NCBI GenBank assembly: GCA_038110535.1
Contig: JAYNJW010000022.1
Coordinates: 1-32,568, forward strand
Direction: 5' to 3'
DNA: 32,568 bases
From: Chordibacter sp038110535
GTDB taxonomy: Bacteria > Verrucomicrobiota > Verrucomicrobiia > Opitutales > Seribacteraceae
Shown here: positions 17,085 to 25,650 of the stretch, one piece after another
Numbering within the stretch: the stretch's first letter is position 1
How the letters are laid out: each line of letters begins with the position of its first letter
Position numbers and translations under genes: made by a program
Notes under the pieces: generated by a model
Seen by the model: only the letters and a program-made list of their open reading frames with translations
Told to the model about the DNA's origin: nothing
The model's database searches: none

Positions 17085-17830
17085 CAGGAATTGAGCAATC
17101 GGCGCATGGTAGACACCGCTTCGGAAAATCCGTAATGGAGAGATCGGCAAATAATGCTGTGACCTATGTTAAACTCGGTCACCCGGTCCAATTTCTTTGC
17201 CCCTTCCACATTTTCATAATTTATTCCATGACCGGCATTGACTTGAAGTCCTAAGGAAAGTCCAATTTCCATACCTTCTTTGAGGATATATAGTTCATGG
17301 TCACGCTTTTGGGCATTTGGCCATGCCCTCGCAAAACTGCCCGTGTGTAATTCAACCCATGGAGAACCTATCCTAACGGATGCTTCCAATTGAGAGGGAT
17401 CTGGATCAATAAACATACTGGTTGGAATATTCCTTTGGGTAAATTCATCCACCGCCTCCTTTGCCTGGACTAAATTTCTGACTACATCCAAACCTCCCTC
17501 CGTAGTCACCTCCAACCGGTTTTCCGGGACCAGGCAGACACTATCTGGGTTGAGGGAGAGCGCAAGTTCGACCATTTTTTCGGACAGGGAAACCTCGAGG
17601 TTCAACCGCGTTTTTTTGCGCTCCAAATACCTTTGCACATCCTCGACCTGCACATGCCGCCGGTCTTCACGCACATGCATGGTAATACCATCAGCACCAG
17701 CATCCTCAGCCATCCAAGCCATCGAAGCAGGATCTGGCTCAACGAATCCACCAAATGTGTTGGGCTCGTCCCGGTACCTTGCCTGCCGCAAAGTAGCCAC
17801 ATGATCAACATTCACTCCAAGCAAAATCAT
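17084..17830 (-). CDS. pdxJ: Pyridoxine 5'-phosphate synthase
   Basis: This 248-residue TIM-barrel enzyme joins 1-deoxy-D-xylulose 5-phosphate and 3-amino-2-oxopropyl phosphate to make pyridoxine 5'-phosphate, the last ring-forming step of the DXP-dependent vitamin B6 pathway. It shows LLGVNVDHVATLRQAR at the start, GADGITMHVREDRRHVQ (about 45-61), the catalytic-region SVCLVPENR and the phosphate-binding LQVNAGHGINYENV. Length is typical (about 240). It lies 21 bases after rnhB and overlaps acpS by one base, so it is part of the operon starting at rnhC. PLP made from its product serves GlyA and the alpha-oxoamine synthase in this window. Confidence 0.97.
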   Translation of the reverse strand: MILLGVNVDHVATLRQARYRDEPNTFGGFVEPDPASMAWMAEDAGADGITMHVREDRRHVQVEDVQRYLERKKTRLNLEVSLSEKMVELALSLNPDSVCLVPENRLEVTTEGGLDVVRNLVQAKEAVDEFTQRNIPTSMFIDPDPSQLEASVRIGSPWVELHTGSFARAWPNAQKRDHELYILKEGMEIGLSLGLQVNAGHGINYENVEGAKKLDRVTEFNIGHSIICRSLHYGFSEAVSTMRRLLNS

Positions 17831-17851
17831 CTCAATAGATCTTAGGCTCTT

Positions 17852-18616
17852 TTAAACCAAACTCAATCGGGTTTGCACAATAGTTCCGACCTTTTCTTTA
17901 TCCTTAGGGATAAGCAAATTCCGAACAAAACGAGGACGATGTTGATTTGTTGGGCCATATTTTTGTAAAGCTTCAAGATGGGCAGATGTGCCATAGCCTT
18001 TGTTCGAAGAAAATCCATAATCGGGAAAGGAATTATCCAACTCCCTCATTTTTCGATCGCGGGAGACCTTAGCTAGCAATGAGGCCATAGCCACGGCCAA
18101 CGAAAGTGTATCCCCCTTGACTAATCCGTGGTGGGAAAAAATGAGGCGTTTTAATGGCTTACCATCCACCAGTACCCGCCATTTGGTTTTTTCTTCAACC
18201 TCGCTGGCAAACAAATCCGGGTAATATGATCTGGCTGGTTTCCACATTCCCTGGCTTAGGTCAGATGCCCTTTGCATGGCTCTTTGCATGGCTAAACATG
18301 TCGCACCAACAATGTTGTGCTCTTCAATTTCTTCCACGGAAGCCGATGCCGTCGCCCCAAATAACTTGCTCCCTTCCATGGCTTTTTGGATTGAATGAAA
18401 TAATTTCTCCCTCGTTGCTTCGTCAAATTGTTTGGAATCGTTTATTTTTTCCACCCCTTTGCGATTATTCGCCAACATAAAAAATTCAGTTGGCAAAATG
18501 ACACAGCCTGCCACCACCGGTCCAGCTAGGCATCCACGCCCCGCCTCGTCCACTCCGACTATACCAGAGATGCCCCTGGCAAGCTTACGATCATGAGTCC
18601 ATCGAGGGTTGGCCAT
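17852..18616 (-). CDS. rnhB: Ribonuclease HII
   Basis: This 254-residue enzyme cuts RNA in RNA-DNA hybrids, including single ribonucleotides in DNA. The N-terminal catalytic signature is IVGVDEAGRGCLAGPVVAG with Asp23 and Glu24; the usual DEAGRGPLAGP has Cys in place of Pro. A later acidic motif region is VDGKPLKRLIF, then DTLSLAVAMASLLAKVSRDR and DYGFSSNKGYGTSAHLEAL, all typical of the family. The start at 18616 (MANPRW) was chosen because its ATG overlaps the rnhC stop as TAATG. A longer frame from 18643 would lie within rnhC. An insertion of about 40 residues before VDGKPL makes it a little longer than the E. coli enzyme (198). Confidence 0.95.
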   Translation of the reverse strand: MANPRWTHDRKLARGISGIVGVDEAGRGCLAGPVVAGCVILPTEFFMLANNRKGVEKINDSKQFDEATREKLFHSIQKAMEGSKLFGATASASVEEIEEHNIVGATCLAMQRAMQRASDLSQGMWKPARSYYPDLFASEVEEKTKWRVLVDGKPLKRLIFSHHGLVKGDTLSLAVAMASLLAKVSRDRKMRELDNSFPDYGFSSNKGYGTSAHLEALQKYGPTNQHRPRFVRNLLIPKDKEKVGTIVQTRLSLV

Positions 18617-19602
18617 TACTTTCTTCCCCATTTGGGGTTCCATACTTTTTTTACGGGTGGTGGCTTGCCCATTGCTTCATAGGCGGTTTTAAAATGAAGT
18701 TTGCAAAATTCTGCCATTTTTTGCTCTCCTATCTGTTCAAATAATTCCATCGCTGCCTGCTTGGCCTGAGTGCCCGACCCTTTGGGCAAGGAACGACCAG
18801 CCAACCCCTCCAGCTTTTTCATCTGTTCAAGCCAGGTAGCACGAGCGATTATGGATGCAGCTGCCACTACTGGATCATCCTCTGCCTTGGTTCTCATTTG
18901 TAAATCGAAGGAGTCGCTCTTTACATATTGCTGCACTAATGGCTGCTTGGAGAATTGATCAAGCAATCCCCATTTTGGCTGCCTAACTTCCAGTGCATCG
19001 AGGAGCGATCGGCCATGCAACCAGGCAAGTAATTTGTTTAAGTTCTGACCAAATTTTTCATACAATTCATTGTATTTCAACATACCGGTGTAAGCAGTTC
19101 TCACCACCACGCCCTTGGTTTCCTTGATAAGTTTGGCCATTTTTAGGATGGCTCCATCGGTTATGGTTTTACTGTCCCGTATGCCCGACTCCATCCATTT
19201 CCTGACCATTTCGCCATCAGCCACAACACAAGCAGAAACCACGGGGCCAAATAAATCCCCCTTTCCGCTCTCGTCCAATCCTGCATGTGGCTCGAACCAC
19301 TCTGGGTTATTCACCTCCTCATAACCCAGTAAAAATTCACCGGTTATTTCCGGCTCCAATATATTGCTGACAAAATCTTCTGTCTTTGCTCCCTGCACCA
19401 CCAATTTTCCACTCTCATAGGCAACCACCTTGACCCCATCACCGTCAAAGGCATGCCTCGCGTAGGGAACTTCACGACTGGACCAACCACGTCTGCTCAA
19501 AGTAGTGCCGAGCCTGTCCATCTGCTCCGAACTCAGCTTAAGAGTGTATGAGGTTTTCTTTTTGGGCGGTTTCTCTCCTGTAGTATCTGCTGGTCTTGCC
19601 AT
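18616..19602 (-). CDS. rnhC: Ribonuclease HIII
   Basis: This 328-residue protein has the two-domain form of RNase HIII. The N-terminal ~90 residues match the TBP-like substrate-binding domain (SYTLKLSSEQMDRLGTTL, KLVVQGAKTEDFV). The catalytic domain begins at HAGLDESGKGDLFGPVVSAC with Asp110 and Glu111, the DES/DEGKGD form that separates HIII from HII, and includes DSKTITDGAI and DDPVVAAASIIARATWLEQM. It degrades RNA in RNA-DNA hybrids. It is the first gene of the minus-strand operon and diverges from mutY with 48 bases between starts. GGTGAG lies just before the ATG but very close to it. Having rnhB and rnhC adjacent is uncommon; both occur in chlamydiae, a related PVC lineage. Confidence 0.95.
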   Translation of the reverse strand: MARPADTTGEKPPKKKTSYTLKLSSEQMDRLGTTLSRRGWSSREVPYARHAFDGDGVKVVAYESGKLVVQGAKTEDFVSNILEPEITGEFLLGYEEVNNPEWFEPHAGLDESGKGDLFGPVVSACVVADGEMVRKWMESGIRDSKTITDGAILKMAKLIKETKGVVVRTAYTGMLKYNELYEKFGQNLNKLLAWLHGRSLLDALEVRQPKWGLLDQFSKQPLVQQYVKSDSFDLQMRTKAEDDPVVAAASIIARATWLEQMKKLEGLAGRSLPKGSGTQAKQAAMELFEQIGEQKMAEFCKLHFKTAYEAMGKPPPVKKVWNPKWGRK

Positions 19603-19650
19603 TTCTCACCTATCCATGTGAAAGAGATGTAAAAAACGCAATCGTCAAGG

Positions 19651-20709
19651 ATGGAAAATTTACCAAAATCTTCATGGATCAAGTCTGATCATAAAAGATC
19701 AGCCTATCAAATTGCCTTACTTGCATGGTATGATCAAAACATGCGTGAGCTCCCATGGCGCGAAAATCCATCACTTTACAAAACTGTGATCTCAGAATTT
19801 ATGCTGCAACAAACCCGGGTAGCCACGGTTCTTCCCTACTTTCAAAAGTGGATTACTCAATTTCCTGATTTTGTTAGCCTTAGTCAGGCGAGCGAAGAGA
19901 AGGTAATGAAGGCCTGGGAAGGTTTGGGCTACTATTCGCGTGCTCGCAATCTTCAACGCCTGGCCAAAATTGCGGCTGCCTGGAAAGAACCCCCGCCGAC
20001 TTTGGAGGAATGGCAAAAACTACCCGGTATTGGTCCCTACATTGCAGCCGCAGTAACCAGTATATCCCTGAATAAGCCTGAGGCCGTTTGTGATGGTAAT
20101 GTGGTCAGGGTATTAAGCCGGGTTTTTGCAATTGAGGACCGTTTTAAGGATGGTGCCACCGCTCAGAAAAAAATTCGGCCCCTTGCCCAATTCCTGATCC
20201 ATCAAGATCGCCCAGGAGATTATAATCAGGCAGTAATGGAATTGGGGGCAACCGTGTGCCACCGTTCATCCCCTTTGTGTTCCACCTGCCCAATTCTATC
20301 ATACTGCAAATCTGGCAAGCACAAGGACTGGAATAAGTATCCTGTCATTCTTCCTAAACCCAAAAAAACCGCAACTATTCGCCGATATTGGGTGGAAAAT
20401 GCTGATCAGATTATTCTCTACAATTCCCAAAAAAATCGCTTGCAGGGAGTTTTAGAATTGCCCGAAGACCTGCCAAATAATCCCGGAATATCAGAGCAGG
20501 AAACCAAGTTATTGGCCACCCGCAAACGCACCATTGGACAGGTTGAATACACGGAAGAAATTTATAAGCTCCTGAATCATCGACTTTTTCAGAAACCATT
20601 ACCCAAGGGATACCAATGGATCAAGTGGTCGGAAATAAACAGGTTCACACTCTCGGGTCCACATCGAAAGTGGATCTCTGAATTGAGGTATATTAAGGAT
20701 CCGCCCTAA
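19651..20709 (+). CDS. mutY: A/G-specific adenine DNA glycosylase
   Basis: This 352-residue base-excision repair enzyme removes adenine paired with 8-oxoguanine. It shows LPWRENPSLYKTVISEFMLQQT with catalytic Glu, the helix-hairpin-helix LPGIGPYIAAAV, the catalytic Asp in VCDGNVVRVL and a [4Fe-4S] loop with Cys203, 210, 213 and 219 (C-X6-C-X2-C-X5-C). The C-terminal ~130 residues fit the NUDIX-like 8-oxoG recognition domain, though weakly conserved. Length matches E. coli MutY (350). It diverges from rnhC and its stop lies 17 bases inside the 3' end of the convergent small membrane protein gene. AAGG sits directly against the ATG, so it is not a usable ribosome site at normal spacing. Confidence 0.97.
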   Translation: MENLPKSSWIKSDHKRSAYQIALLAWYDQNMRELPWRENPSLYKTVISEFMLQQTRVATVLPYFQKWITQFPDFVSLSQASEEKVMKAWEGLGYYSRARNLQRLAKIAAAWKEPPPTLEEWQKLPGIGPYIAAAVTSISLNKPEAVCDGNVVRVLSRVFAIEDRFKDGATAQKKIRPLAQFLIHQDRPGDYNQAVMELGATVCHRSSPLCSTCPILSYCKSGKHKDWNKYPVILPKPKKTATIRRYWVENADQIILYNSQKNRLQGVLELPEDLPNNPGISEQETKLLATRKRTIGQVEYTEEIYKLLNHRLFQKPLPKGYQWIKWSEINRFTLSGPHRKWISELRYIKDPP

Positions 20710-20908
20710 GATAATTTATGTAGGGCAGCAGAGTAGCAACAGTTCCATACAGATAGATCTGCCATATCTCTTCGCAAAAATAGGAAAAAAACATCAAGAA
20801 CATCGCACATAACAGGGTCACATAGGAAGGCCTTTTCTTGGCGTATCGGTAGTAAGCATAACCGATGGCAGAGAAAACCAGTATTCCAAAAATTTTTTCG
20901 AAACTCAT
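20693..20908 (-). CDS. Small two-helix membrane protein
   Basis: This 71-residue protein has two hydrophobic helices (about residues 6-22 and 29-46), separated by a basic YYRYAKKRPSYV turn, and a third hydrophobic C-terminal stretch. The layout, KK..(Y/F)V.LL in the middle and two glycine-containing helices, resembles a small uncharacterised family of about 65 residues sometimes labelled amino acid transport protein without experimental support. It starts 6 bases after the mpl stop on the same strand, so it is probably co-transcribed. Its 3' end overlaps the mutY 3' end by 17 bases in a convergent arrangement. I consider it real because of the helix pattern and tight spacing. No function is claimed. 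Confidence 0.68.
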   Translation of the reverse strand: MSFEKIFGILVFSAIGYAYYRYAKKRPSYVTLLCAMFLMFFSYFCEEIWQIYLYGTVATLLPYINYLRADP

Positions 20909-20914
20909 CAGTTC

Positions 20915-22372
20915 CTAATCTGCCTGATTGTCCATGAAATTTACAAATTGTTGGATTACCCCGTCAAATGAACCGTTGGAAAAAAAGACTACGAGAGCCT
21001 TCCCCCCTGAATGATCGGCCATTTTGTCCATTAAAAACTCCCCCAGTTCATGATTGGAAGAAAACGAATGAGCCAACTTTCCCTGCCCCTCGATCAATTG
21101 AACCATTCCCTTGGTGTTAATCCTTTGGTTTTCAGGAATCCTCTCGATCCGATGGACTTGCCCAATGAGAGCATGATCAGCCAAGGAGAGGGACTGGGCA
21201 AAACGGGATTGAAAAACATTGGTCACCGCGGTGTTACTACGGGGCTCAAAACAGGCAATTATCTTTCTTCCTGGCCAGCGCGACCGCAAAGACTCAAGGG
21301 CACCCGAAATCGCGGTCGGGTGATGGGCAAAGTCAGACAATATGACAAGGTTTGGCATATCCAACAAAACCTCCTGCCGGCGCTTCACTCCCCGACACTG
21401 TGCGTAATTGATTTCTGCTGTCCCAAGAAATGGGTTTTCAGAAATTTTCTCACTGTTCTGACCAAAGGACTGAGCGAGGCAGGTAGACAGAACAGCCATT
21501 GCTAAATTCCTCGCGTTAAAAAGTCCGGGCATTCCCCAATGTATATGCCTGACCTTCTCTTCTCTCCAAACTAGATCAAACCGGCTACCCGATGCATCTT
21601 CCGAGAAATTATCGATTACCAGATCGTTCCCAGGATTTACTCCCACGGAAAAAACTTGAGTCCATGGAGTATCAGGCAGATCGCACAAGTTGGAGTCATC
21701 CCCATTTCGCAAAATGTACCCATTTGAGGGAACGATGCGTAAAAGGTGGGAAAAACTGCGGGATATATCTTCCAGGTCCCGAAAAATGTCCCCATGATCA
21801 AATTCTAAATTATTGAGTATTAAGATCCTGGGACGATAGTGGATAAATTTACTCCTTTTATCAAAAAATGCGGAGTCATATTCATCTCCTTCTATCACGA
21901 ACGGTGCGGACAGATCGCCAAGATCATTACCTGCAGGTAAATCCAGAGGAACACCACCGATCAAATATCCTGGCTTGAGTCCCAATAGATGCAAAGAGTA
22001 TGCGGCCAGTGCTGTGGTAGTGGTTTTTCCATGAGTGCCCGCAACCACGATCGAGGGACGCTTACCAATCAAATCCTCCCCGATTAATTGAGGCAGGGAA
22101 ACAAATGGAATCTGCCGATCGATCAATAGTTTTTCCACTTGTGGATTTCCCCGCGAAACTGCGTTTCCCACCACAACCCGGTCGGGTTGCCAGTTAACCA
22201 TTTCATCGATTGCAAAACCCTCGAATAGTTGAACTCCTGCTTCTGCCAAAACATCGGACATCGGTGGGTAGACATTGCTATCAGAACCCGCCACCTCGTG
22301 TCCCATTTTTTGCAACAACACCGCAACATTCCCCATTGCCGTACCGCACACCCCAATAAAAAACACCCGCAT
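20915..22372 (-). CDS. mpl: UDP-N-acetylmuramate:L-alanyl-gamma-D-glutamyl-meso-diaminopimelate ligase
   Basis: This 485-residue Mur ligase recycles cell-wall tripeptide by attaching it to UDP-MurNAc with ATP. It has the Rossmann-like N-terminus RVFFIGVCGTAMGNVAVLL with the SDSNVYPPMSD segment that favours Mpl over MurC, the ATP loop AGTHGKTTTT (111-120), EGDEYDSAFFDKRSKF, LNNLEFDHGDIF and the C-terminal DFAHHPTAISGAL and FEPRSNT motifs. Length fits Mpl (about 450-490). It implies meso-diaminopimelate peptidoglycan and a recycling pathway. It diverges from purD with 86 bases between starts and is followed closely by a small membrane protein gene. Confidence 0.95.
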   Translation of the reverse strand: MRVFFIGVCGTAMGNVAVLLQKMGHEVAGSDSNVYPPMSDVLAEAGVQLFEGFAIDEMVNWQPDRVVVGNAVSRGNPQVEKLLIDRQIPFVSLPQLIGEDLIGKRPSIVVAGTHGKTTTTALAAYSLHLLGLKPGYLIGGVPLDLPAGNDLGDLSAPFVIEGDEYDSAFFDKRSKFIHYRPRILILNNLEFDHGDIFRDLEDISRSFSHLLRIVPSNGYILRNGDDSNLCDLPDTPWTQVFSVGVNPGNDLVIDNFSEDASGSRFDLVWREEKVRHIHWGMPGLFNARNLAMAVLSTCLAQSFGQNSEKISENPFLGTAEINYAQCRGVKRRQEVLLDMPNLVILSDFAHHPTAISGALESLRSRWPGRKIIACFEPRSNTAVTNVFQSRFAQSLSLADHALIGQVHRIERIPENQRINTKGMVQLIEGQGKLAHSFSSNHELGEFLMDKMADHSGGKALVVFFSNGSFDGVIQQFVNFMDNQAD

Positions 22373-22458
22373 ACAACTACTGAAAATAGGGCATGTCCAG
22401 AATTGGCAAAGACAAATTGCCTCGACTTCATCAATCGATTAAAGAAAACCAATAAAGA

Positions 22459-23745
22459 ATGAACGAAGAAAACTTAAAAATTCTTATTCTTGGTAGTGGT
22501 GGCCGTGAGCATACTCTCGCCAAAATCTGTGCGGAAAGCCCCCTCGTCCAAGAGGTCTTGATTGCTCCAGGCAATGGTGGCATGGAGCAGGAATTCCGTA
22601 CTCTTTGTCTTCCAGTGGATGACAACAAAAAAATAGTCCAAGCTGCCCAGACAGAAGCAATTGATCTAGTTGTGGTAGGCCCTGAAGTACCGTTATGCAA
22701 CGGGGTAGTTGATGCATTAAACGAGGTGGGTATTCTCGCCTATGGCCCAGATAGTCAATGTGCCCGACTGGAGGGTAGTAAAGCATTCACCAAAGATTTT
22801 CTTGCCCGCCATAACATACCCACCGCCGAATACGGTAATTTTTCTGAAGTGGAACCGGCTATTCAATATTTGCAGTCCTGCTCCCTTCCCGTGGTGGTCA
22901 AAGCAAGCGGATTGGCAGCGGGCAAAGGAGTAATTATTTGCTCCAGTAAAGAGGAAGCGGAAACGGAGGTTCGGGAAATGCTAAGTGGGAACAGTTTCGG
23001 GGTAAGCGGAAGCGAGGTGGTGATTGAGGAATTTCTGGAGGGAGAAGAAGCATCCCTGCACCTAATCTGTTCCGGAGAAGAATATGTTACCCTACCCATG
23101 AGCCAGGATCATAAAAAAGTGGGCGAGGGAGATACTGGTCCAAATACCGGTGGGATGGGTGCATATGCCCCGACCTCATTGGTCAGTGAATCTATGCTCT
23201 CTAGCTACGAGAAATCCATCGTTCGTCCCACTTTAGCTGGATTAAAAGAAGAGGGGATGAACTTTCGGGGAACTTTGTATATTGGACTTATGCTGACCAA
23301 GACCGGGCCCAAAGTCCTCGAATTCAATGTTCGGTTCGGGGATCCCGAAACTCAGGTCATTTTACCTCTGGTTGATCAGGACCTCGTTCCCGTACTTCTT
23401 GCCTCGGCCAAAGGGGACACTCTCCCCTCCAAACTCAAAATTAAAGATGAATTTGCCATGATTGTCGTGCTCGCGAGTCAGGGTTATCCAGGTTCCTATC
23501 CAAAGGGAGAAAAGATTGTCACCCCCCTTTCCTTACCCCCGTCCACCCTTCTTATTCACGCAGGAACGATTTCTAACGAGGCGAGAGAGATTGTCTCTGC
23601 TGGTGGAAGAGTTCTGGGAGCGGTGGGAAGAGGCGAGTCTTTAAAAAAGGCGCAAGCCGCTGCTTATGCATTATGTGAATCCGTGGAATTCCCCTCCAAA
23701 TATTACCGCAAAGACATTGGACATCGTGAATTTTCGCGCACCTAA
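22459..23745 (+). CDS. purD: Phosphoribosylamine--glycine ligase (GARS)
   Basis: This 428-residue ATP-grasp enzyme joins glycine to 5-phosphoribosylamine, the second step of purine synthesis. Motifs run in the expected order: KILILGSGGREHTLAK, VVGPEVPLCNGVVDAL, LEGSKAFTKDFLARHNIPTA, PVVVKASGLAAGKGVII, GDTGPNTGGMGAYAP and EFNVRFGDPETQVILPL. Length is normal. No fusion to PurM or PurN is seen. The start ATG at 22459 has a weak A-rich upstream region (AAAGA) but no strong Shine-Dalgarno. glyA, which releases one-carbon units and glycine, lies about 600 bases downstream on the same strand, with the phosphatase gene between. Confidence 0.97.
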   Translation: MNEENLKILILGSGGREHTLAKICAESPLVQEVLIAPGNGGMEQEFRTLCLPVDDNKKIVQAAQTEAIDLVVVGPEVPLCNGVVDALNEVGILAYGPDSQCARLEGSKAFTKDFLARHNIPTAEYGNFSEVEPAIQYLQSCSLPVVVKASGLAAGKGVIICSSKEEAETEVREMLSGNSFGVSGSEVVIEEFLEGEEASLHLICSGEEYVTLPMSQDHKKVGEGDTGPNTGGMGAYAPTSLVSESMLSSYEKSIVRPTLAGLKEEGMNFRGTLYIGLMLTKTGPKVLEFNVRFGDPETQVILPLVDQDLVPVLLASAKGDTLPSKLKIKDEFAMIVVLASQGYPGSYPKGEKIVTPLSLPPSTLLIHAGTISNEAREIVSAGGRVLGAVGRGESLKKAQAAAYALCESVEFPSKYYRKDIGHREFSRT

Positions 23746-23797
23746 ACAGGTTCAATCTTGCCATTCTTCAGATGGCAGATGAAACTTGTGCCCTCCA

Positions 23798-24301
23798 ATG
23801 GGCAAGAAGAGTCGTTTAAAGAAAGAAAAACGGGAACTTAAAAAAGTTCTATTTGTCTGCACCGCCAATGTGTGCAGGAGTCCGATGGCCGAAAAACTCT
23901 TTGCCCGAGCGGTAGATCAATCCGGCCTATCCCCAAAAATCGTCTCCTATTCCGCCGGATTATCAGCCATGGATGGGGATAAAGCTTCTCAGAACTCCCT
24001 GGATGCATGCGAGGAAATTGGGGTCGATATCTCCGATCATCGCAGTACCGGACTTACTCGGTCTGCTTTAGAAGAGGCGTCGGCTATTTTTTGTATGACC
24101 GAGTCACACCGGGCATTAATCAATATGTACTTTGAGCTGCCTCAGGGATACCCCATTTTTTTAATGCGAGAATTTCTCGATAGTGAATCCAAAGAACTTC
24201 CTGATCCATACGGGCAAGACATCGAGGTGTACCGCCAATGCCGTGACCATATGCTCGAAGCAATGCCTTCTTTGATAAACTGGGTTGAGAAAAACCTATA
24301 A
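23798..24301 (+). CDS. Low-molecular-weight phosphatase, protein-arginine-phosphatase (YwlE)-like
   Basis: This 167-residue phosphatase has the P-loop VLFVCTANVCRSPMAE with nucleophile Cys21 and Arg27 (C-X5-R), and the general-acid Asp136 in LPDPYGQDIEVYRQ. Low-molecular-weight phosphatases usually carry a bulky aliphatic residue after the Cys in tyrosine-specific members, whereas the B. subtilis arginine phosphatase YwlE has Thr. Thr22 here therefore hints at phosphoarginine specificity. This is inference. The ATG at 23798 was preferred to a TTG at 23786. It follows purD by 52 bases and precedes glyA by 25; ywlE also lies close to glyA in B. subtilis. A basic N-terminal extension (KKSRLKKEKRELKK) precedes the domain. 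Confidence 0.9.
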   Translation: MGKKSRLKKEKRELKKVLFVCTANVCRSPMAEKLFARAVDQSGLSPKIVSYSAGLSAMDGDKASQNSLDACEEIGVDISDHRSTGLTRSALEEASAIFCMTESHRALINMYFELPQGYPIFLMREFLDSESKELPDPYGQDIEVYRQCRDHMLEAMPSLINWVEKNL

Positions 24302-24326
24302 GTTTTCTATTATTTACTATAACATT

Positions 24327-25619
24327 ATGACAATCGAAACTGATTCCAATACTGCCACCCTTCCCCTCACGCTGGACGCTCGTCCGCTGTCCGAAATCGA
24401 CCCGCAAATTCACCAAGCAATTGAATTGGAAAAACAGAGGCAACAAACCCACATTGAATTGATTGCTTCCGAAAACTTTACCTTGCCTGCAATTATCGAG
24501 GCGACTGGAAGTGTATTGACCAATAAATATGCCGAGGGATATCCCGCCAAGAGATATTATGGCGGTTGTGAACATGTTGATGTTGCTGAAAGTTTGGCCA
24601 TTGACCGGGCTCAAAGACTTTTCGGAGCCGAACATGCCAATGTTCAACCCCATTCAGGCAGCCAAGCCAACACTGCTGTATATTTTGCCATGCTCCAACC
24701 GGGTGACAAAATTTTAACTATGAGCTTACAAGACGGAGGGCACCTGACCCATGGTCATCCCAAAAATTGTAGTGGTATGCTTTATGATGTTATCAATTAT
24801 GGAGTGGATCCAGAAAATGGACAGATTGATTACGATTCGATCGAATCCTTGGCCCGGCAGGAAAAACCAAAACTGATAACTGTGGGAGCGTCTGCTTATT
24901 CTCGCACCATTGACTTTGAAAGAATGGGGCAGATTGCCCAAGCTAACGGTGCCCTGCTCCTTGCTGACATCGCTCACATTGCCGGTTTAGTCGCAGCCGG
25001 ATTGCATCCATCACCTGTGCCCCATGCTGATTTTGTCACTACCACAACTCATAAAACATTACGGGGCCCCCGTGGGGGCTTGATCTTGTGCAAGGAACAA
25101 TATGCCAAGGCAATTGATTCGGCTGTGTTCCCTGGGAATCAAGGTGGTCCGTTGATGCATGTGATTGCGGCCAAAGCCACTTGTTTTTTGGAAGCTGCAA
25201 AACCTGGGTTTGTCGATTATCAAAGACAAGTAAAAGCAAATGCCCACGCCATGGCTGTTGCTCTTTCTTCACTCGGATTCCATGTTGTGAGTGGTGGAAC
25301 AGACAATCACTTACTCTTGTTGGATCTACGGCCTTCCCACCCTGAAATGACTGGGAAAGAAGCCCAGTTGGCTCTGGAAGGAGCAAACCTGACCCTGAAT
25401 CGAAATACCGTACCGGGTGAAACCAGGAGTCCTTTCCAGACCAGTGGCTTGCGCATTGGTACTCCAGCAGTGACTTCCCGTGGAATGCAAGAACCAGAAA
25501 TGGAAGCGATCGCCAGTATCATTCATGCAATTCTCCAAAACCCCGACGACGATGCTGTCTTGCAATCGCAAAGAGAGAAGTCGCTTGATCTTTGCTCTAA
25601 ATTTGCATTACCTTATTGA
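24327..25619 (+). CDS. glyA: Serine hydroxymethyltransferase
   Basis: This 430-residue PLP enzyme interconverts serine and glycine while charging tetrahydrofolate with a one-carbon unit. It shows HIELIASENFTLPAI, TNKYAEGYPAKRYYGGCEHVD, the PLP-phosphate site PHSGSQANTAVYFA, LADIAHIAGLVAAG and the PLP-lysine motif TTTTHKTLRGPRGG. The start at 24327 (MTIETDS) was chosen over a TTG at 24285 that would overlap the upstream gene. Upstream of the ATG is an A/T-rich stretch without a Shine-Dalgarno motif. Length is typical. It supplies glycine and formyl groups to the purine pathway of purD. Confidence 0.97.
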   Translation: MTIETDSNTATLPLTLDARPLSEIDPQIHQAIELEKQRQQTHIELIASENFTLPAIIEATGSVLTNKYAEGYPAKRYYGGCEHVDVAESLAIDRAQRLFGAEHANVQPHSGSQANTAVYFAMLQPGDKILTMSLQDGGHLTHGHPKNCSGMLYDVINYGVDPENGQIDYDSIESLARQEKPKLITVGASAYSRTIDFERMGQIAQANGALLLADIAHIAGLVAAGLHPSPVPHADFVTTTTHKTLRGPRGGLILCKEQYAKAIDSAVFPGNQGGPLMHVIAAKATCFLEAAKPGFVDYQRQVKANAHAMAVALSSLGFHVVSGGTDNHLLLLDLRPSHPEMTGKEAQLALEGANLTLNRNTVPGETRSPFQTSGLRIGTPAVTSRGMQEPEMEAIASIIHAILQNPDDDAVLQSQREKSLDLCSKFALPY

Positions 25620-25650
25620 ATATTGCCTCTGAACTAACCAATTTTTGCTC

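Noticed and set aside
25061..25080. GC-rich palindrome GCCCCCGTGGGGGC inside glyA
   Set aside because: It encodes the conserved GPRGG segment after the PLP lysine, so protein coding explains it.
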